Shown here: piece by piece, positions 21,290-32,655 of the stretch
Position numbering within the stretch: the first letter of the stretch is position 1
Layout: each line of letters starts with the position of its first letter
NCBI RefSeq assembly: GCF_028372415.1
Contig: NC_092875.1
Location: 196,430,872-196,494,871 of the forward strand
DNA length: 64,000 bases
From: Notamacropus eugenii
Taxonomy: Eukaryota; Chordata; Mammalia; Diprotodontia; Macropodidae
Direction: 5' to 3'
Program-made: the position numbers and the translations under genes
Notes under the pieces: generated by a model
The model's database searches: none
Seen by the model: only the letters and a program-made list of their open reading frames with translations
Told to the model about the DNA's origin: nothing

Positions 21290-21650
21290 AATGTTTAACA
21301 ATCACTGCCAAACAATTGAGATTTTATCCCCCCCACACCTACCCCCCACTACCCCCCTCCCTCCCCACAACTGCATACAATTCTGTATAGGTTCTACATA
21401 TACTTTCCTATTGAGTATATTTTCACTATAGTCATGCTATGTAGTCAGACTAAAATAAACGAAAGAAATCGTATAACAAATCAAAACATGATACACAAAC
21501 ACATACACATACACAAACATGATCTGCTACATTTTGTGAATGACTTCCATATTTCTTTCTCTGAGTGTGGAAGGCATTTTGCCTTGAGAACCACCTTTGG
21601 GATTTTTTTTTTTTTATAAGAAGTTTTTGCATTATTGCAAAATTCCAAGT
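21290..21650 (-). promoter_or_regulatory. L1 'f' 3'UTR with G-rich tract
   Basis: Between the ORF2 end and the A-tail. The plus strand at 21328-21366 is CCCCCCC/CCCCCC/CCCCCC/CCCTCCC blocks, so the L1 RNA strand carries at least four G-runs in about 40 bases. A polypurine, quadruplex-prone 3'UTR is a known feature of mammalian L1s. Confidence 0.8.
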
Positions 21651-24600
21651 CTACCAGAAAAAACTCTTGCACACTGTGGTCGTTGCTGTGCACAAAGTTC
21701 TCCTGGTTCTGCTCCTTTCACTCAGCATCAGGTCATATAAGTCCTTCCAGGCCTCTCTGAAGTCTTCTTGTTCATCATTTCTTATGGCACAATAGTACTC
21801 CATTACATTCATATACCATAATTTATTCAGCCATTCCCCAATTGATGGACATCCCCTTGACTTCCAGTTTTTGGCAACTACATAGAGTGCTGTTATAAAT
21901 ATTTTTGTACATGTGGGACCCTTTCCCATTTTTATGATCTCTTGGGGATACAGTCCTAGTAGCGATATTGCTGGGTCAAAGGGTATGCACATTTTTGTAG
22001 CCCTTTGGGCATAGTTCCAAATTGCTCTCCAGAATGGTTGGATGCGCTCACAGCTCCACCAACAATGAATTAGTGTTCCAACTCTCCCACATCCTCTCCA
22101 GCATTTATCATTTTCTTGTTCTGTCATGTTTGCCAATCTTATAGGTGTGATGTGGTACCTAAGAGTTGTTTTGATTTGCATCTCTCTAATCAATAGTGAT
22201 TTAGAGCATTTTTTCATATGATTATAGATATCTTTAATTTCTTCCTCTGAAAATTGCCTGTTCATATCCTTTGACCATTTATCAATTGGGGAATGACTTG
22301 TATGATTATACATTTGAGTCAGTTCTCTACATATTCTAGAAATGAGGCCTTTATCCCGAAGCTTAGCTGTAAAAATTCTTTCCCAATTAACTTCATCCCT
22401 CCGGATTTTGGTTGCATTGGGTTTGGTTGTGCAAAAACTTCTCAGTTTAATGTAATCAAAGTTACCCATTTTGCATTTCATAATGCTTTCTATCTCTCCT
22501 TTAGTAAAGAATTCTTCCCTTCTCCATAGATCTGATAAATACACTATTTCTTGCTTCTCCAGTTTATTCATGGTATCAATCTTTATACCTAAATCATGTA
22601 CCCATTTGGACTTTATTCTTGTGTATGGTGTCAGGTGTGGGTCTATGCCTAATTTCCGCCACACTGTTATCCAGTTTTCCCAGCAATTTTTGTCAAACAA
22701 TGAGTTCTTATCCCAGAAGCTGGGGTCCTTGGGTTTATCAAACAGAAGGTTGCTATATTCCTTGCCTACTGCATCTTGAGTGCCAAGTCTACTCCACTTG
22801 TCTACCTCTCTGTTTCTTAGCCAATACCAAGTGGTTTTGATAATTGCTGTTTTATAGTACAGTTTGAGGTCTGGTAGCCCTAGGCCACCTTCCCAAGCAT
22901 TTCATTTCATTAGTCTCTTTGATATTCTGGACCTTTTGTTTTTCCAAATGAATTTTGATATTATTTTATCCAGCTCTAGAAAATAATTGTCTGATAGTTT
23001 AATTGGTATGGCACTAAATAAGTATATTAATTTAGGTAGAATTGTCATTTTTATTATATTAGCACGGCCTACCCATGAGCAACTAATGTTTTTCCACTTA
23101 CTTAAATCTGACTTTATTTGTGCAAAAAGTGTCTTGTAATTGTGTTCATATAATCCCTGGGTTTGTTTTGGCAGGTAGACTCCTAAGTATTTTATACTGT
23201 CTACCCTAGCTTTAAATGGGATTTCTCTTTCTATCTCTTGCTGTTGGACTTTGTTGCTAATATATAGGAACGCAGAAGATTTGTGTGGGTTTATTTTGTA
23301 ACCTGCAACTTTGCCAAAGTTGTTTATTAATTCAAGTAATTTTTTACTTGTATCTCTGGGATTCTCTAGGTAAATCATCATATCATCTGCAAAGAGTGAT
23401 AACTTAGTTTCTTCTTTGGCTATTCTTATTCCTTGAATATCTTTATCTTGTCTAATTGCTACAGCTAACATTTCTAGTACCATATTGAATAATAGTGGTG
23501 ATAATGGACAACCTTGTTTCACCCGTGATCTTATTGGGAATGCATCTAGCTTATGCCCATTGCATATAAAGGTTTTAGATAGACACTACTTATTATTTTA
23601 TGGAAAGTTCCCTTTATTCCTACGTTCTCCAGTGTTTTTAGTAGGAATGGGTGTTGTATTTTGTCAAAAGCTTTTTCTGCATCTATTGAGATAATCATGT
23701 GGTTTTTGTTAGCTTTGTTGTTGATGTGATCGATAATGCTAATAGTTTTCCTAATATTGAACCAGCCCTGTAATCCTGGTATGAATCCTACCTGATCATA
23801 ATGTATTAATCTCGTGATAAGATGCTGTATTCGTTTTGCTAAAATCTTATTTAAAATTTTTGCATCTATATTCATTAGGGAAATTGGTCTATAATTTTCT
23901 TTCTGTGTTTTGTCTCTTCCTGGTTTGGGTATCAAAACCATATTTGTATCATAGAAAGAATTTGGGAGGACTCCTTCTTCCCCAATTTTCAAGAATAGTA
24001 TATGTAGTATTGGAGTTAACTGTTCTTTAAATGTTTGATAGAATTCACTTGTGAATCCATCTGGCCCTGGAGATTTTTTCCTAGGGAGTTCATTGATGGC
24101 TTGTTCAATTTCTTTTTCTGAGATGGGGTTGTTTAAGTATTCAACTTCCTCTTCTGTTAATCTGTGCAATTTGTATTTTTTAAAATATTCATCCATCTCG
24201 TTTAGATTATCGAATTTGTGGGCATAAAGTTGGGCAAAGTAGTTTCTAATTATTGTTTTAATTTCCTCCTCATTGGAGGTGAGTTCACTCCTTTCATTTT
24301 TAATATTAGTAATTTGATTTTCTTCTTTCTTTTTTTTTAATCAGATTGACCAAAGGTTTATCAATTTTATTAGTTTTTTCATAAAACCAACTATTGGTTT
24401 TATTTATTAATTCAATAGTTTTCTTAATGTCAATTTTATTAATCTCTCCTTTGGTTTTCAGTATTTCTAATTTGGTATTTACTTGGGGATTTTCAATTTG
24501 TTCTTTTTCTAGCTTTTTCAACTGCAAGCCTAAGTCATTGATCTGCTCTTTCTCTATTTTATTTATGTAAGCATTCAAAGATATAAAATTTCCCCTAATA

Positions 24601-25511
24601 ACTGCTTTTGCAGTATCCCATAAATTTTGGTATGTTGTCTCACTATTGTCATTCTCTTGAATGAAATTGTTGGTTGTTTCTATGATTTCTTCTTTAACCC
24701 AACCCTTCTTTAGAATTAGATTATTTAGTTTCCAACTGATTTTTGGTTTCTCTTTCCATGGCCTTTTATTACATGTAATTTTTAATGCATTATGATCTGA
24801 AAAGGATGCATTGATTATCTCTACCTTTCTGCACTGGATTGTGAGATTTTTATGTCCAGTACATGGTCAATTTTTGTAAATGTTCCATGTACCACTGAGA
24901 AAAAGGTATATTCCTTTCTATTCCCATTTAATTTTCTCCAAAGATCTATCATATCTACCTTATCCAGAGTTTTATTTACGTCCTTAACCTCTTTCTTTTA
25001 TTTTGAGGTTAGATTTATCGAGTTCAGAGAGGGGGAGGTTGAGGTCCCCCACTAGTATAGTTTTGCTATCAATTTCTTCCTTCAACTCCCCCAACCTCTC
25101 CTCTAAGAATTTGGATGCTATACCACTTGGAGCATACATGTTTAGTAATGATATTGCTTCATTGTCTATGGTGCCTTTTAGCAGGATATAGTTTCCATCC
25201 TTATCCCTTTTGATTAGATCTATTTCTGCTTTTGCTTTGTCTGAGATTAGGATTGCTACTCCTGCCTTTCTTACATGAGCTGAAGCACAATATATTCTGC
25301 TCCATCCTTTGACTTTTATCCTATGTGTATCCCCCCATTTCAAATGTGTTTCTTGTAAGCAGCATATTGTTGGATTATGGCTTTTAATCCATTCTGCTAT
25401 CCGTCTCCGTTTTATGGGAGAATTCATTCCATTCACTTTCACAGTTATGATTACAATCTGTGTATTTCCCTCCAACCTCTTTCCCACCATTTGTGCTTTT
25501 AGCTCTCCCAT
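21651..25511 (-). pseudogene. L1 'f' ORF2 (endonuclease-reverse transcriptase), several lesions
   Basis: 1287-codon span, the usual ORF2p size. Order: endonuclease (25511-24984; NPTICCLQETHLK is the catalytic Glu block, VAILISDKA and ILVGDLNLPL follow), linker (24578-24306), reverse transcriptase (24196-22902; [43 protein letters not shown] active site) and the C-terminal Cys-rich part (22700-21651; CWRGCGRVGTLIHCWWSCER). The frame changes near 24990, between 24306 and 24200 (at an A-run), and near 23580; an in-frame TGA sits near 22900 after KRLMK. ORF2p nicks DNA and copies L1 RNA at the nick; this copy cannot. Confidence 0.93.
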
Positions 25512-26054
25512 CTCCCTTCCCCTCCTTAATAGTATTCACTTTTCTCCCCCTCCTCCTGCAGCCTTCCCTTCCTTCTTTTAGCCCCCCTCCCTTTTACTCC
25601 CCTTTACTCTTATTGCTTCTTTCCTCCCTTTTAGCCACCCTCCCCTTTCTTCCCCCTTCCCCTCCTACTACCTATAGAGGTAGTTAGGATTATCTACTTA
25701 AGATTATTGTTCCCTCCTTTAAACAAATCAGATGAGAGTACCTCTCAAACAATGCTCATCTCCCTCCCCTCCTTCCCTCTACTGTAGTTTTGTACTTCTT
25801 CCTGTGATATAATTTGCCATTTTCTGCTTCCCCCTTTTCAAACCTCCTATTACAATCCCTTCTCATACTGAAATCATATTTTTGACATGACATCATTTAC
25901 TTTATGCCCGTTCCCTCTACATATATCCTTTTTATCATAATAGCTGCACAGTTCTCAAGATTAACAGGTATCATCTTCCCTTATAGGAAGGTAAACAGTT
26001 TGCCCTAATTGAGTAGCAAGTTTTTGTTTTTGTTTTTCCCCCCTGTTTACCTTT

Positions 26055-27236
26055 TTATGATTCTCTGGAGACCTGCATTTGAAGATCAAATTGTCTATTG
26101 AGTTCTGGTGTTTTGGTCAGGAAGCTCTGGAAATCCCTTATTTCGTTGAATGACTTTCTCCTTGCCTGAAATGTTATGCTGAACTTTGCTGGGTAGTTGA
26201 TCCTTGGTTGAAGTCCCAACTCCTTTGCCTTATGGAATATTGGGTTCCAATTCTTTCCATCTTTTAATGTAGAAGCTGCAAGGTCCTGTGTGATCCTGAC
26301 TGTATGTCCTTGATATTTGAATTGTTTCTTTCTGGCTGCTTGTAGTATTTTCTCCTTCACTTGATAGCTCTGGAATTTGGCAACGATATTTCTTGGGGTT
26401 TTGAATTTGGGATCCCTTTTGGGAGGGGAATGGTGGATTCTTTCGATGAGTATTTTGCCCTCTGAGTCTAGTACTTCTGGGCAGTTTTCCTTGATGATTT
26501 CCTGGAAGATATTGTCTAGACTCTTTTCTTTATCACGGGTTTCTGGCAGGCCAATAATTCTTAAATTTTCTCTCCTGGATCTATTTTCCAGGTCAGTTGT
26601 TTTTCCAATTAAATATTTTACATTTTTTTCTATCTTTTCATTCTTTAGATTTTGTTTGACTGATTTTTATTGCCTCATTGAGTCATTAGTTTCTACTTGC
26701 CCAATTTTAATCTTCTTCGTATTGTTTTCTTCAGTTAACTTTTGCATCTCCTTTTCCATCTGACCAATTTTTCCCTTTAAGGAGCTATTTTCTCCATTTA
26801 ATTTTTGTACTTCTTTTTCCATTCGACCAATTTTCCCAGTTAGCTTTTGTGTTTCCTTTTCCATTTGATCAATTTTCCCAATTAGGTTTTGGGTTTCCTT
26901 TTCTGTTTGATTAACTCTTCCTTTTAGGGAATTATTCTCTCCAGTTAATTCTTGAACTTCCTTTTCCATTTGTTCAATTTTCCTTTTCAGAGTGATGTTC
27001 TCATCAGTGAATTCTTTTTTTATAATTTTAAAATCATTGGCCAGTTTTTCTTTTATTTCTTTCTTCAGCTGTTCCAGGTAATCTAGTTGTGGTTGCGAGA
27101 AATTCATAGTCCCTTCTGAGGTTTCAGATGGAAGTACAGTCTCAGCTCTGACCTCTTTGGTGTTTGTGTTTTGGTCCTTATCCCCATAGAAAGATTCTAT
27201 GGTTTTTTCACTTTTCGTCTGCTTTTTCCAATTCAT
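26055..27236 (-). pseudogene. L1 'f' ORF1 (ORF1p), one premature stop
   Basis: 394 codons from MNWKKQTKSEKTIESFYGDK to LQMQVSRES. Order: N-terminal tail (1-45), coiled coil of 7- and 14-residue repeats (about 50-185; repeats such as QMEKETQKLTGKIG), RRM start near RRENLRIIGLPET (about codon 210-225), then the C-terminal domain (TPRNIVAKFQSYQVKEKILQ ... FNEIRDFQSF). ORF1p is the RNA-binding trimer that coats L1 RNA. The frame is the same throughout; a TAA follows NDSMRQ (26667-26669), probably from CAA, and is the only lesion I could identify with confidence. Its size fits a normal mammalian ORF1p of 340-400 residues. Confidence 0.9.
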
Positions 27237-28196
27237 GATGTTGGCTGAGTGTTGTAGCTTCTGGTTCGTTCAGTCAGAAGGTACAGATCTTTGTGTTGAG
27301 TTGATGTGTGTCGAGGCTAAAAGCAGGTTTTTGTTTTTTGTTTCCCAGATCAACCCTGGGGTTAGCTTGTTAGGTGTGTGGGAGGGGTGGTCTGGTCTCA
27401 GGAGATCTCCTCAGCTGACCTGAGGCAAAGGCAAGGTCAGGGGATGGTGATCTCACCTTCCTAATTATCTTCCCTTTTCCCCTGGGGGGCTGGGGCACGC
27501 CTAGAAGCTAATGCATATTCCCGCCCCTCCTGGGGCTCATCTCCTGGAGCTGAGGCTTGCCTGGGTCTCAGCACGAATCTTCTCTGCCCTGGGTCCTCTG
27601 TCCTTCCAGATTGCCTCCACCACAGTAGGAAGAATCCCCCTTTGCTATTTTCCTAGCCTCTGGTGTTATGAGACTATTTGCCCCCTTCTGCTGTTCCCGC
27701 TGATCCAAGATTTATCTGGGGAAATATTTTATGGTTCTTTTCACGGTCATCAGGGGGGAGGAGAGAGCATTTACTGATCACTCGGCCATCCTGGCTCCCA
27801 GAAGTTCAAGTAGGTGACTTACCGAAGTTTAGTCTTCAGGCTCAAGGTTTCAAGGGCTGCTGCGCTGATATCTGGTGCTCAGCGGCTCTCACCGGCTCGG
27901 TTTGGCTTGTCTCCTGCTCTGCTGGTTTCGCCTGCCACTCTCAGGCTTCTCAGGTCCCTTCTGCCCTGCTGCGCTGACCGCGCTGAGCTGTGCGCTGGGG
28001 GCTTACCCCCACGGAACAGATCCTTCCCATGGACCTTCCAGTCTAACCTGGGCTCCGAATCTGTCAAAGTCTGTCACCCACTGGATTCCACACCTCCAAA
28101 GTTTGGTCAGATTCTCCTTTCAGAGATATCCAGAGGAGTTTATCCAGGAGCTTAGGTGAGTCGTTGCTTTCACTCCGCCATCTTGGCTCCACACCC
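27237..28196 (-). promoter_or_regulatory. L1 'f' 5'UTR / internal promoter region
   Basis: About 960 bases between the 5' terminus and the ORF1 ATG at 27236. Higher in GC and CpG than its surroundings (e.g. 27965-28025). By analogy with other mammalian L1s it holds the internal RNA polymerase II promoter. Chance frames of up to 113 codons on the plus strand are not considered genes. Confidence 0.75.
28176..28190 (-). promoter_or_regulatory. YY1-like site at the 5' end of L1 'f'
   Basis: The minus strand reads GGAGCCAAGATGGCG at the very start of the 5'UTR. Human L1 begins with a closely similar block that is known to bind YY1 and to set the transcription start. All L1/HAL1 5' ends in this window keep a version of it; this copy keeps the full ATGGCG core. 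Binding here is inferred. Confidence 0.7.
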
Positions 28197-28212
28197 GGAC
28201 CATGCCCTTTTA
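28197..28212 (+). repeat. Target-site duplication of L1 'f', right copy
   Basis: Identical 16 bases to 21249-21264, directly adjoining the L1 5' end. Confidence 0.95.
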
Positions 28213-28485
28213 AACAATCCTATTCAATGAAGGTATTACCTCACCCTAAATGAGTACCTGCAAAGACCTTGGCCTAAAGGGGCCAAGGTTTCCCAGTACA
28301 TCCTGAGTGATCTCCAGTTATCTTGATGAAAATCTTTTTACTTGATTCAGATGGCTCTGGAGGAGAAGTGAGGCTGGTGACATTGCACAGCCCTCTCTCA
28401 CTAAAAAAAAAATCAAGTGCAAGTCATGTCATCATTATTCTGATGGCATGGTCTTCTTCGACAATGAAGGATGAACACAATAGCA
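28213..28485 (+). repeat. RTE-tailed SINE-like repeat, longer unit, right part
   Basis: Continues the repeat split by L1 'f' ('AACAATCCTATTCAATGAAG', 'AAAGACCTTGGCCTAAAGGG') and ends like the short unit at 20713-20890: 'CAGATGGCTCTGGAGGAGAA', 'AATCAAGTGCAAGTCATGTC', tail 'TTCGACAATGAAGGATGAAC'. The tail resembles the 3' end of the RTE-like LINE at 16505-16525 ('TTCAAGAATGAAGGACATCA'), suggesting RTE-driven mobilisation. Confidence 0.65.
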
Positions 28486-31400
28486 ATCCATTAAATCGAT
28501 ATACAACTGGTTCAGCCACTCCCCAACTGATGAGCATCTCCACAATTTCTAATATTTTGCCACCATAAAAAGGACTGCTATAAAAATATTTGTACATATG
28601 GGTACTTTTCCATTTTTAATCATCTCCTTGGCATACAGACCTGTTACTGGTATTGTTAGCTCAAATGATATGCACTCCTTTGGGCGTGGTTTCAAATTGC
28701 TTTCCAGAATAGTTGGATCAGTTCACTACTCCACCAACAATGCATTAGTATCCTGATTTTCCCACAACCACTTCAACTCTTGTTATTTTCCTTTTTTTGT
28801 CATATTAGTCAAAATGATAAGTATGAAGTGGTACCTCAGAGTTATTTTAATTTGCATGTCTCTGATCAAAATTGATTTAGAGCACTTCTTCATATGTCAA
28901 TTGATAGCTTTGATTTCTTCATCTGAAAACTGCCTTTGACGATTTATCAACTGGGTAATGACTTCTCTTCTTATAAATTTGATTCAGTTCTCTATATTTT
29001 TGATAAATGAGTCATTTACCATAGGCATCTGCTATAAAGATTATTTCCCAGCTTTTTGCTTTCCTTCTAATCATGGTTACACTGGTTTTGTTTGTACAAA
29101 TTTTTTTTTAATTTTATTTTAATGTAATCAAAGTTATCTATTTTACTTTTCATAATGCTCTCTACCTTTTGTTTGGTCATGACTTTTCACTTCTCCAAAG
29201 ACGTGAGAGGTAATTCCTTGCTTTTCTAATTTGCTTAAGGAGTCACCCTTTATGTCTAAATCATGAAACCATTTTGACCTTATCTTGGTATAGAGCATGA
29301 GATGCTGAACCATACCTAACTTGTGCTTTCTGGTTTTCCAGTTTCCCTAGCAATTTTTGTCAAATAGTGAGTTCTTATCAAACAGGTTACTCTGGTCATT
29401 GACTACTGTGTCTTGTGTATCTAATCTATTCTACTGATTCACCACTCTATGAGTTAGTCAGCGCCAGATAATTTTGATGATTACTGTTTCATAATATAGT
29501 TTTAGATCTAGTATGACTACAGCACCCTCCTTTTTATGTTTTTTTCCCATTACTTCCCTTGAGGTACTTGACCTTTTTTTCTTCCTGATGAATTTTGTTA
29601 TTTTTTTCTAGCTCTATCAAATAATTTTTAGGTAGTTTGATTGGTATGGTACTGAACAAGTAAATTATCTTAGAAAAAATTGTCATTTTTATTATTTTGG
29701 CCCAGCCTCCCAGTAAACATTTGTATTTTTCTAATTGTTTAGATATGACTTTATTTGTGTGAAAAGTGTTTTGTAATTGTCTTCATATAGTTTCTGGATT
29801 TGTCTTGGCAGGTAGAATCCCAAGTATTTCATATTGTTTACAGTTATTTTAAATGGGATTCCTCTTTCTGTCTGTTTCTGTTGGGCTTTGTTTTTCATGG
29901 TGATTTATATGGGTTTATCTTATATCCTGCAATTTTGCTGAAGTTAATTATTTCAAGTAGTTGTTTGGTAGATGCTTTAGGGTTCTCTAAGCATACCATA
30001 TTATCATCTGCAAAGAGTGACAGCTTTGTTTTCTCATTACCTCTTCTAATTCCTTAAATTTCTTTTTCTTCTTGTGCTATAGCTAACATTTTTAGTACTA
30101 TATTGATTAATAGTGGTGATAATGGGCATCCTTGCTTCTCCCCTGATCTTACTAGGAAGGCTTCTAGCTTATTCCCATTACAGATAATGCTTACTGGTGA
30201 TTTTAGATAGATACTGCTTATCATTTTAAGGAACACTTTCTTTATTCTTATGTCCTTAAGTGTTTTTTTTTTTTTAAATAGGAATGGGTATCAAACTTTG
30301 TTGAAAGCTTTTTTAGCATCTATTGAAATAATGATGTGATTTTTGTCGTTTTTGTTATAGATATGGTCACTTATGTTGATAATTTTCCTAATATCAGACC
30401 AACCCTGTATTCTCAGTATAAATACCACCTGGCCACTGTGTATAATCCTTGCAATATATGGGTGGAATCAACTTGCTAGCATTTTGTTCAAACTTTTGAA
30501 TCAATATTCATAATAGAAATTGGCCTATAATTTTCTTTCTATGTTTTAGTTCTTGCCAGTTTATGTATCAGAATCATATTTGTGTCCTAAAAGGAGCTTA
30601 ATAGGATACCTTAAAATTCCCTTGAGAACTCATCTGGCCCTGGAGATTTTTTCTTATAGCATTTATTAACGATATGTTTAGTTTCTTTTTCTAAAATGGT
30701 GTTATTTATATATTATATTTTCTGATGTGTTAATCTGAGTAATTTATATTTTCATAAATATTCATAGTTTTTGCTCCAATTGTCAAATTTATTGGCATAG
30801 TGTTGGGCAAAATGTGCCCTGATGATTGTCTGAATTTTTTATTTACTGGTGGTGAATTTATTCTTTTCATTTTTTTCTGGATATTTGGTTTTCTTCTCTT
30901 TTTTTTCAAATCAAATTAAACAATGGCTCATCCACTTTGTTGTTTAAACCAAACACTAGATTTATTTTATTTACTCAATAGTTTTTTTTTTACTTTAAAT
31001 CTTATTAATTTTGCCATTGATTTTTAGGATTTCCAAATTAGTGCTCATTTGCTGGTTTTTATTTATTTTCTTTTCTCTAGTTATTTTTAGTCAGATACCC
31101 ATTTCCTTGATCTGTTCTTTTTCTGTTTTTTTTTTTTGATGCAAGAATGTGAGAAATGCTTTTTCCCCTAAGTACTACTTTAGTTGCATCTCATAAATTT
31201 TTATATGTCATCTCGTTGTTATTATCTTTAATGAAATTAGATTGATTCTACAATTTATTGTTTTACCCACTTATTCTTTAGATTAGATTATTTAGCTTCC
31301 AATCAATTTTAATCCATCTTTTATCTGTTTTTTCTTGAAGGTAATTTTTATTGCATCATGACCCAAAAGTAGTACATTCAATTTTTCTGCCTTCCTACAT

Positions 31401-31685
31401 TTGATTTTGAGATTTTTTTATGCCCTCCACATGGTCATTTTTTGTGTAGGAGCCATGTGCTGCTGAGAAAAAGGTATATTCTTTTCTGTTCTCATTCAGT
31501 TTTCTCCACAGATCTGTCATATCTAAATTTTCTAATACTCTAATTTTTTAAGATTCTTTCTTGTTTATTTTTTTTGTTAGATTAATCAAAGTCTGAGAGA
31601 GAACAGTTAATGTCCTCCATTAATATAGGTTTGATGTTTATTTCTTCCTGTAACTCACTTAACTTATCATTTAAGAATTTGCATG
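28486..31685 (-). mobile_element. Old L1 copy 'e', segment 2 (ORF2)
   Basis: Minus-strand ORF2 in decayed form, parallel to 21800-25100 of L1 'f' across its whole length ('CAGCCACTCCCCAACTGATG' against 'cagccattccccaattgatg'). The longest surviving frame is 60 codons at 30054-30236 (EKQGCPLSPLLINIVLKMLA, the RT block that follows the active-site Asp region). Many stops and indels. It is interrupted at 31685 by the mini-HAL1 and continues at 32656. Confidence 0.88.
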
Positions 31686-32655
31686 GGGAAGTGGAGCCAA
31701 GATGACAGAGTAAAAGCAGGGACCTGCTTAAGCTCTCCCTCCAAATCCCTCAAAAACTCTGTAAAAATAACTCTAAACAAATTTTAGTGTAGCACGAGTC
31801 ACAAAATGACAGAGTGAAAGAAATTTCCAGCCCAAGTCAGCCTGGAAGATTGACAGGAAAAGTTTATCACACCAGGCTGGGAGCAGAGCACAGTTTTGAG
31901 TGGGCCATGCCAGCATGGTTGTAGCTGTAACAGACATTAGGTGACTGAATGTCTGGTGGCTGTGGCTGTTTCTAGACTTCTCAACCCACAAACACCAAAG
32001 ACAACTTCAAAGATAAATGAGAAGAGTCTCTCACCCATCTGAGAGGGGACTGTGGTCTGGCCCCAGCCAAAGGCCCAGCACAGAGGCAGTAACTGCCAAA
32101 ACAATAGCTGCTTCTGGAGCCCTCCACTTAACAAAGATCTCAAAAGTCAAATGACTGGCTGAGAAAATGAGCAAACTTGGGGGAAAAAGGATACTGTAGA
32201 CTTTTACTTCCTTGGTGAAAGTGCATTTTTAACAAGGGAAATAAAAAAAAAAATCAACCAGAAAAAGGCAACAATGTCAAAGCTCCTGCATCCAAAGCCT
32301 CCAAGAAAATATATGAATTGGTCTCAGGTCATGCAAGAGATCAAAAATGATTTTGAAAATCAAATAAGAGAAGTAGAGGAAAAATGGGAAGAAAAATGAG
32401 AGTGATACAAGAAAATCATGAAAAACGATTCAACAGCTTGATAAAGGAGATCCCAAAAATGCTGAAGAAAATAACACCTTTGGCAGGGAGGGGGGGCATT
32501 ATGATAGAAAGGAGGACAAATTGGAGGATAAGGTAATCATAATATATGTTATCCTAGGGGAGGGGAGGGGGGAAGATGAGGAAAATTTTCAAACTCAAAA
32601 TTTTGTGAAAGTGAATATTGAAAACTGAAAATAAATAAATTTAATTAGAAAAAAT
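31686..32655 (+). mobile_element. Internally deleted mini-HAL1 (970 bp) inside L1 'e'
   Basis: Plus-strand element with the family 5' terminus (GGAAGTGGAGCCAAGATGAC), a 5'UTR, and the first part of ORF1 (ATG near 32167; coiled-coil start readable to about 32478). It then jumps straight to the G-rich 3' end (from about 32481) and an A-rich tail (ATAAATAAATTTAATTAGAA). Most of ORF1 and the middle are missing. Both sides continue the same ORF2 of L1 'e', and the imperfect repeats AATTTGCATG (31676-31685) and AATTTGGATG (32656-32665) look like its target duplication. The deletion could predate the insertion or follow it. Confidence 0.82.

Larger units (their letters stand above)
21265..28196 (-). 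mobile_element. Full-length L1 copy 'f' (6.9 kb) with perfect 16-bp target duplication
   Basis: Minus-strand L1 with every part in place: 5'UTR 28196-27237, ORF1 27236-26055, a pyrimidine-rich (plus strand) spacer about 26054-25512, ORF2 25511-21651, 3'UTR 21650-21290 and an A-tail at 21265-21290. Flanked by the exact duplication GGACCATGCCCTTTTA. It is the best-preserved L1 in the window and the same subfamily as copy 'a' at 1-1275. It is inactive: ORF1 has a premature stop and ORF2 has about three frame changes and one in-frame stop. It lies inside a SINE-like repeat which itself lies inside the older L1 'e'. Confidence 0.95.

Noticed and set aside
21265-28196. L1 'f' as a possibly active element
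   Set aside because: Complete structure and perfect target duplication, but ORF1 has a premature stop and ORF2 changes frame about three times and has an in-frame stop.
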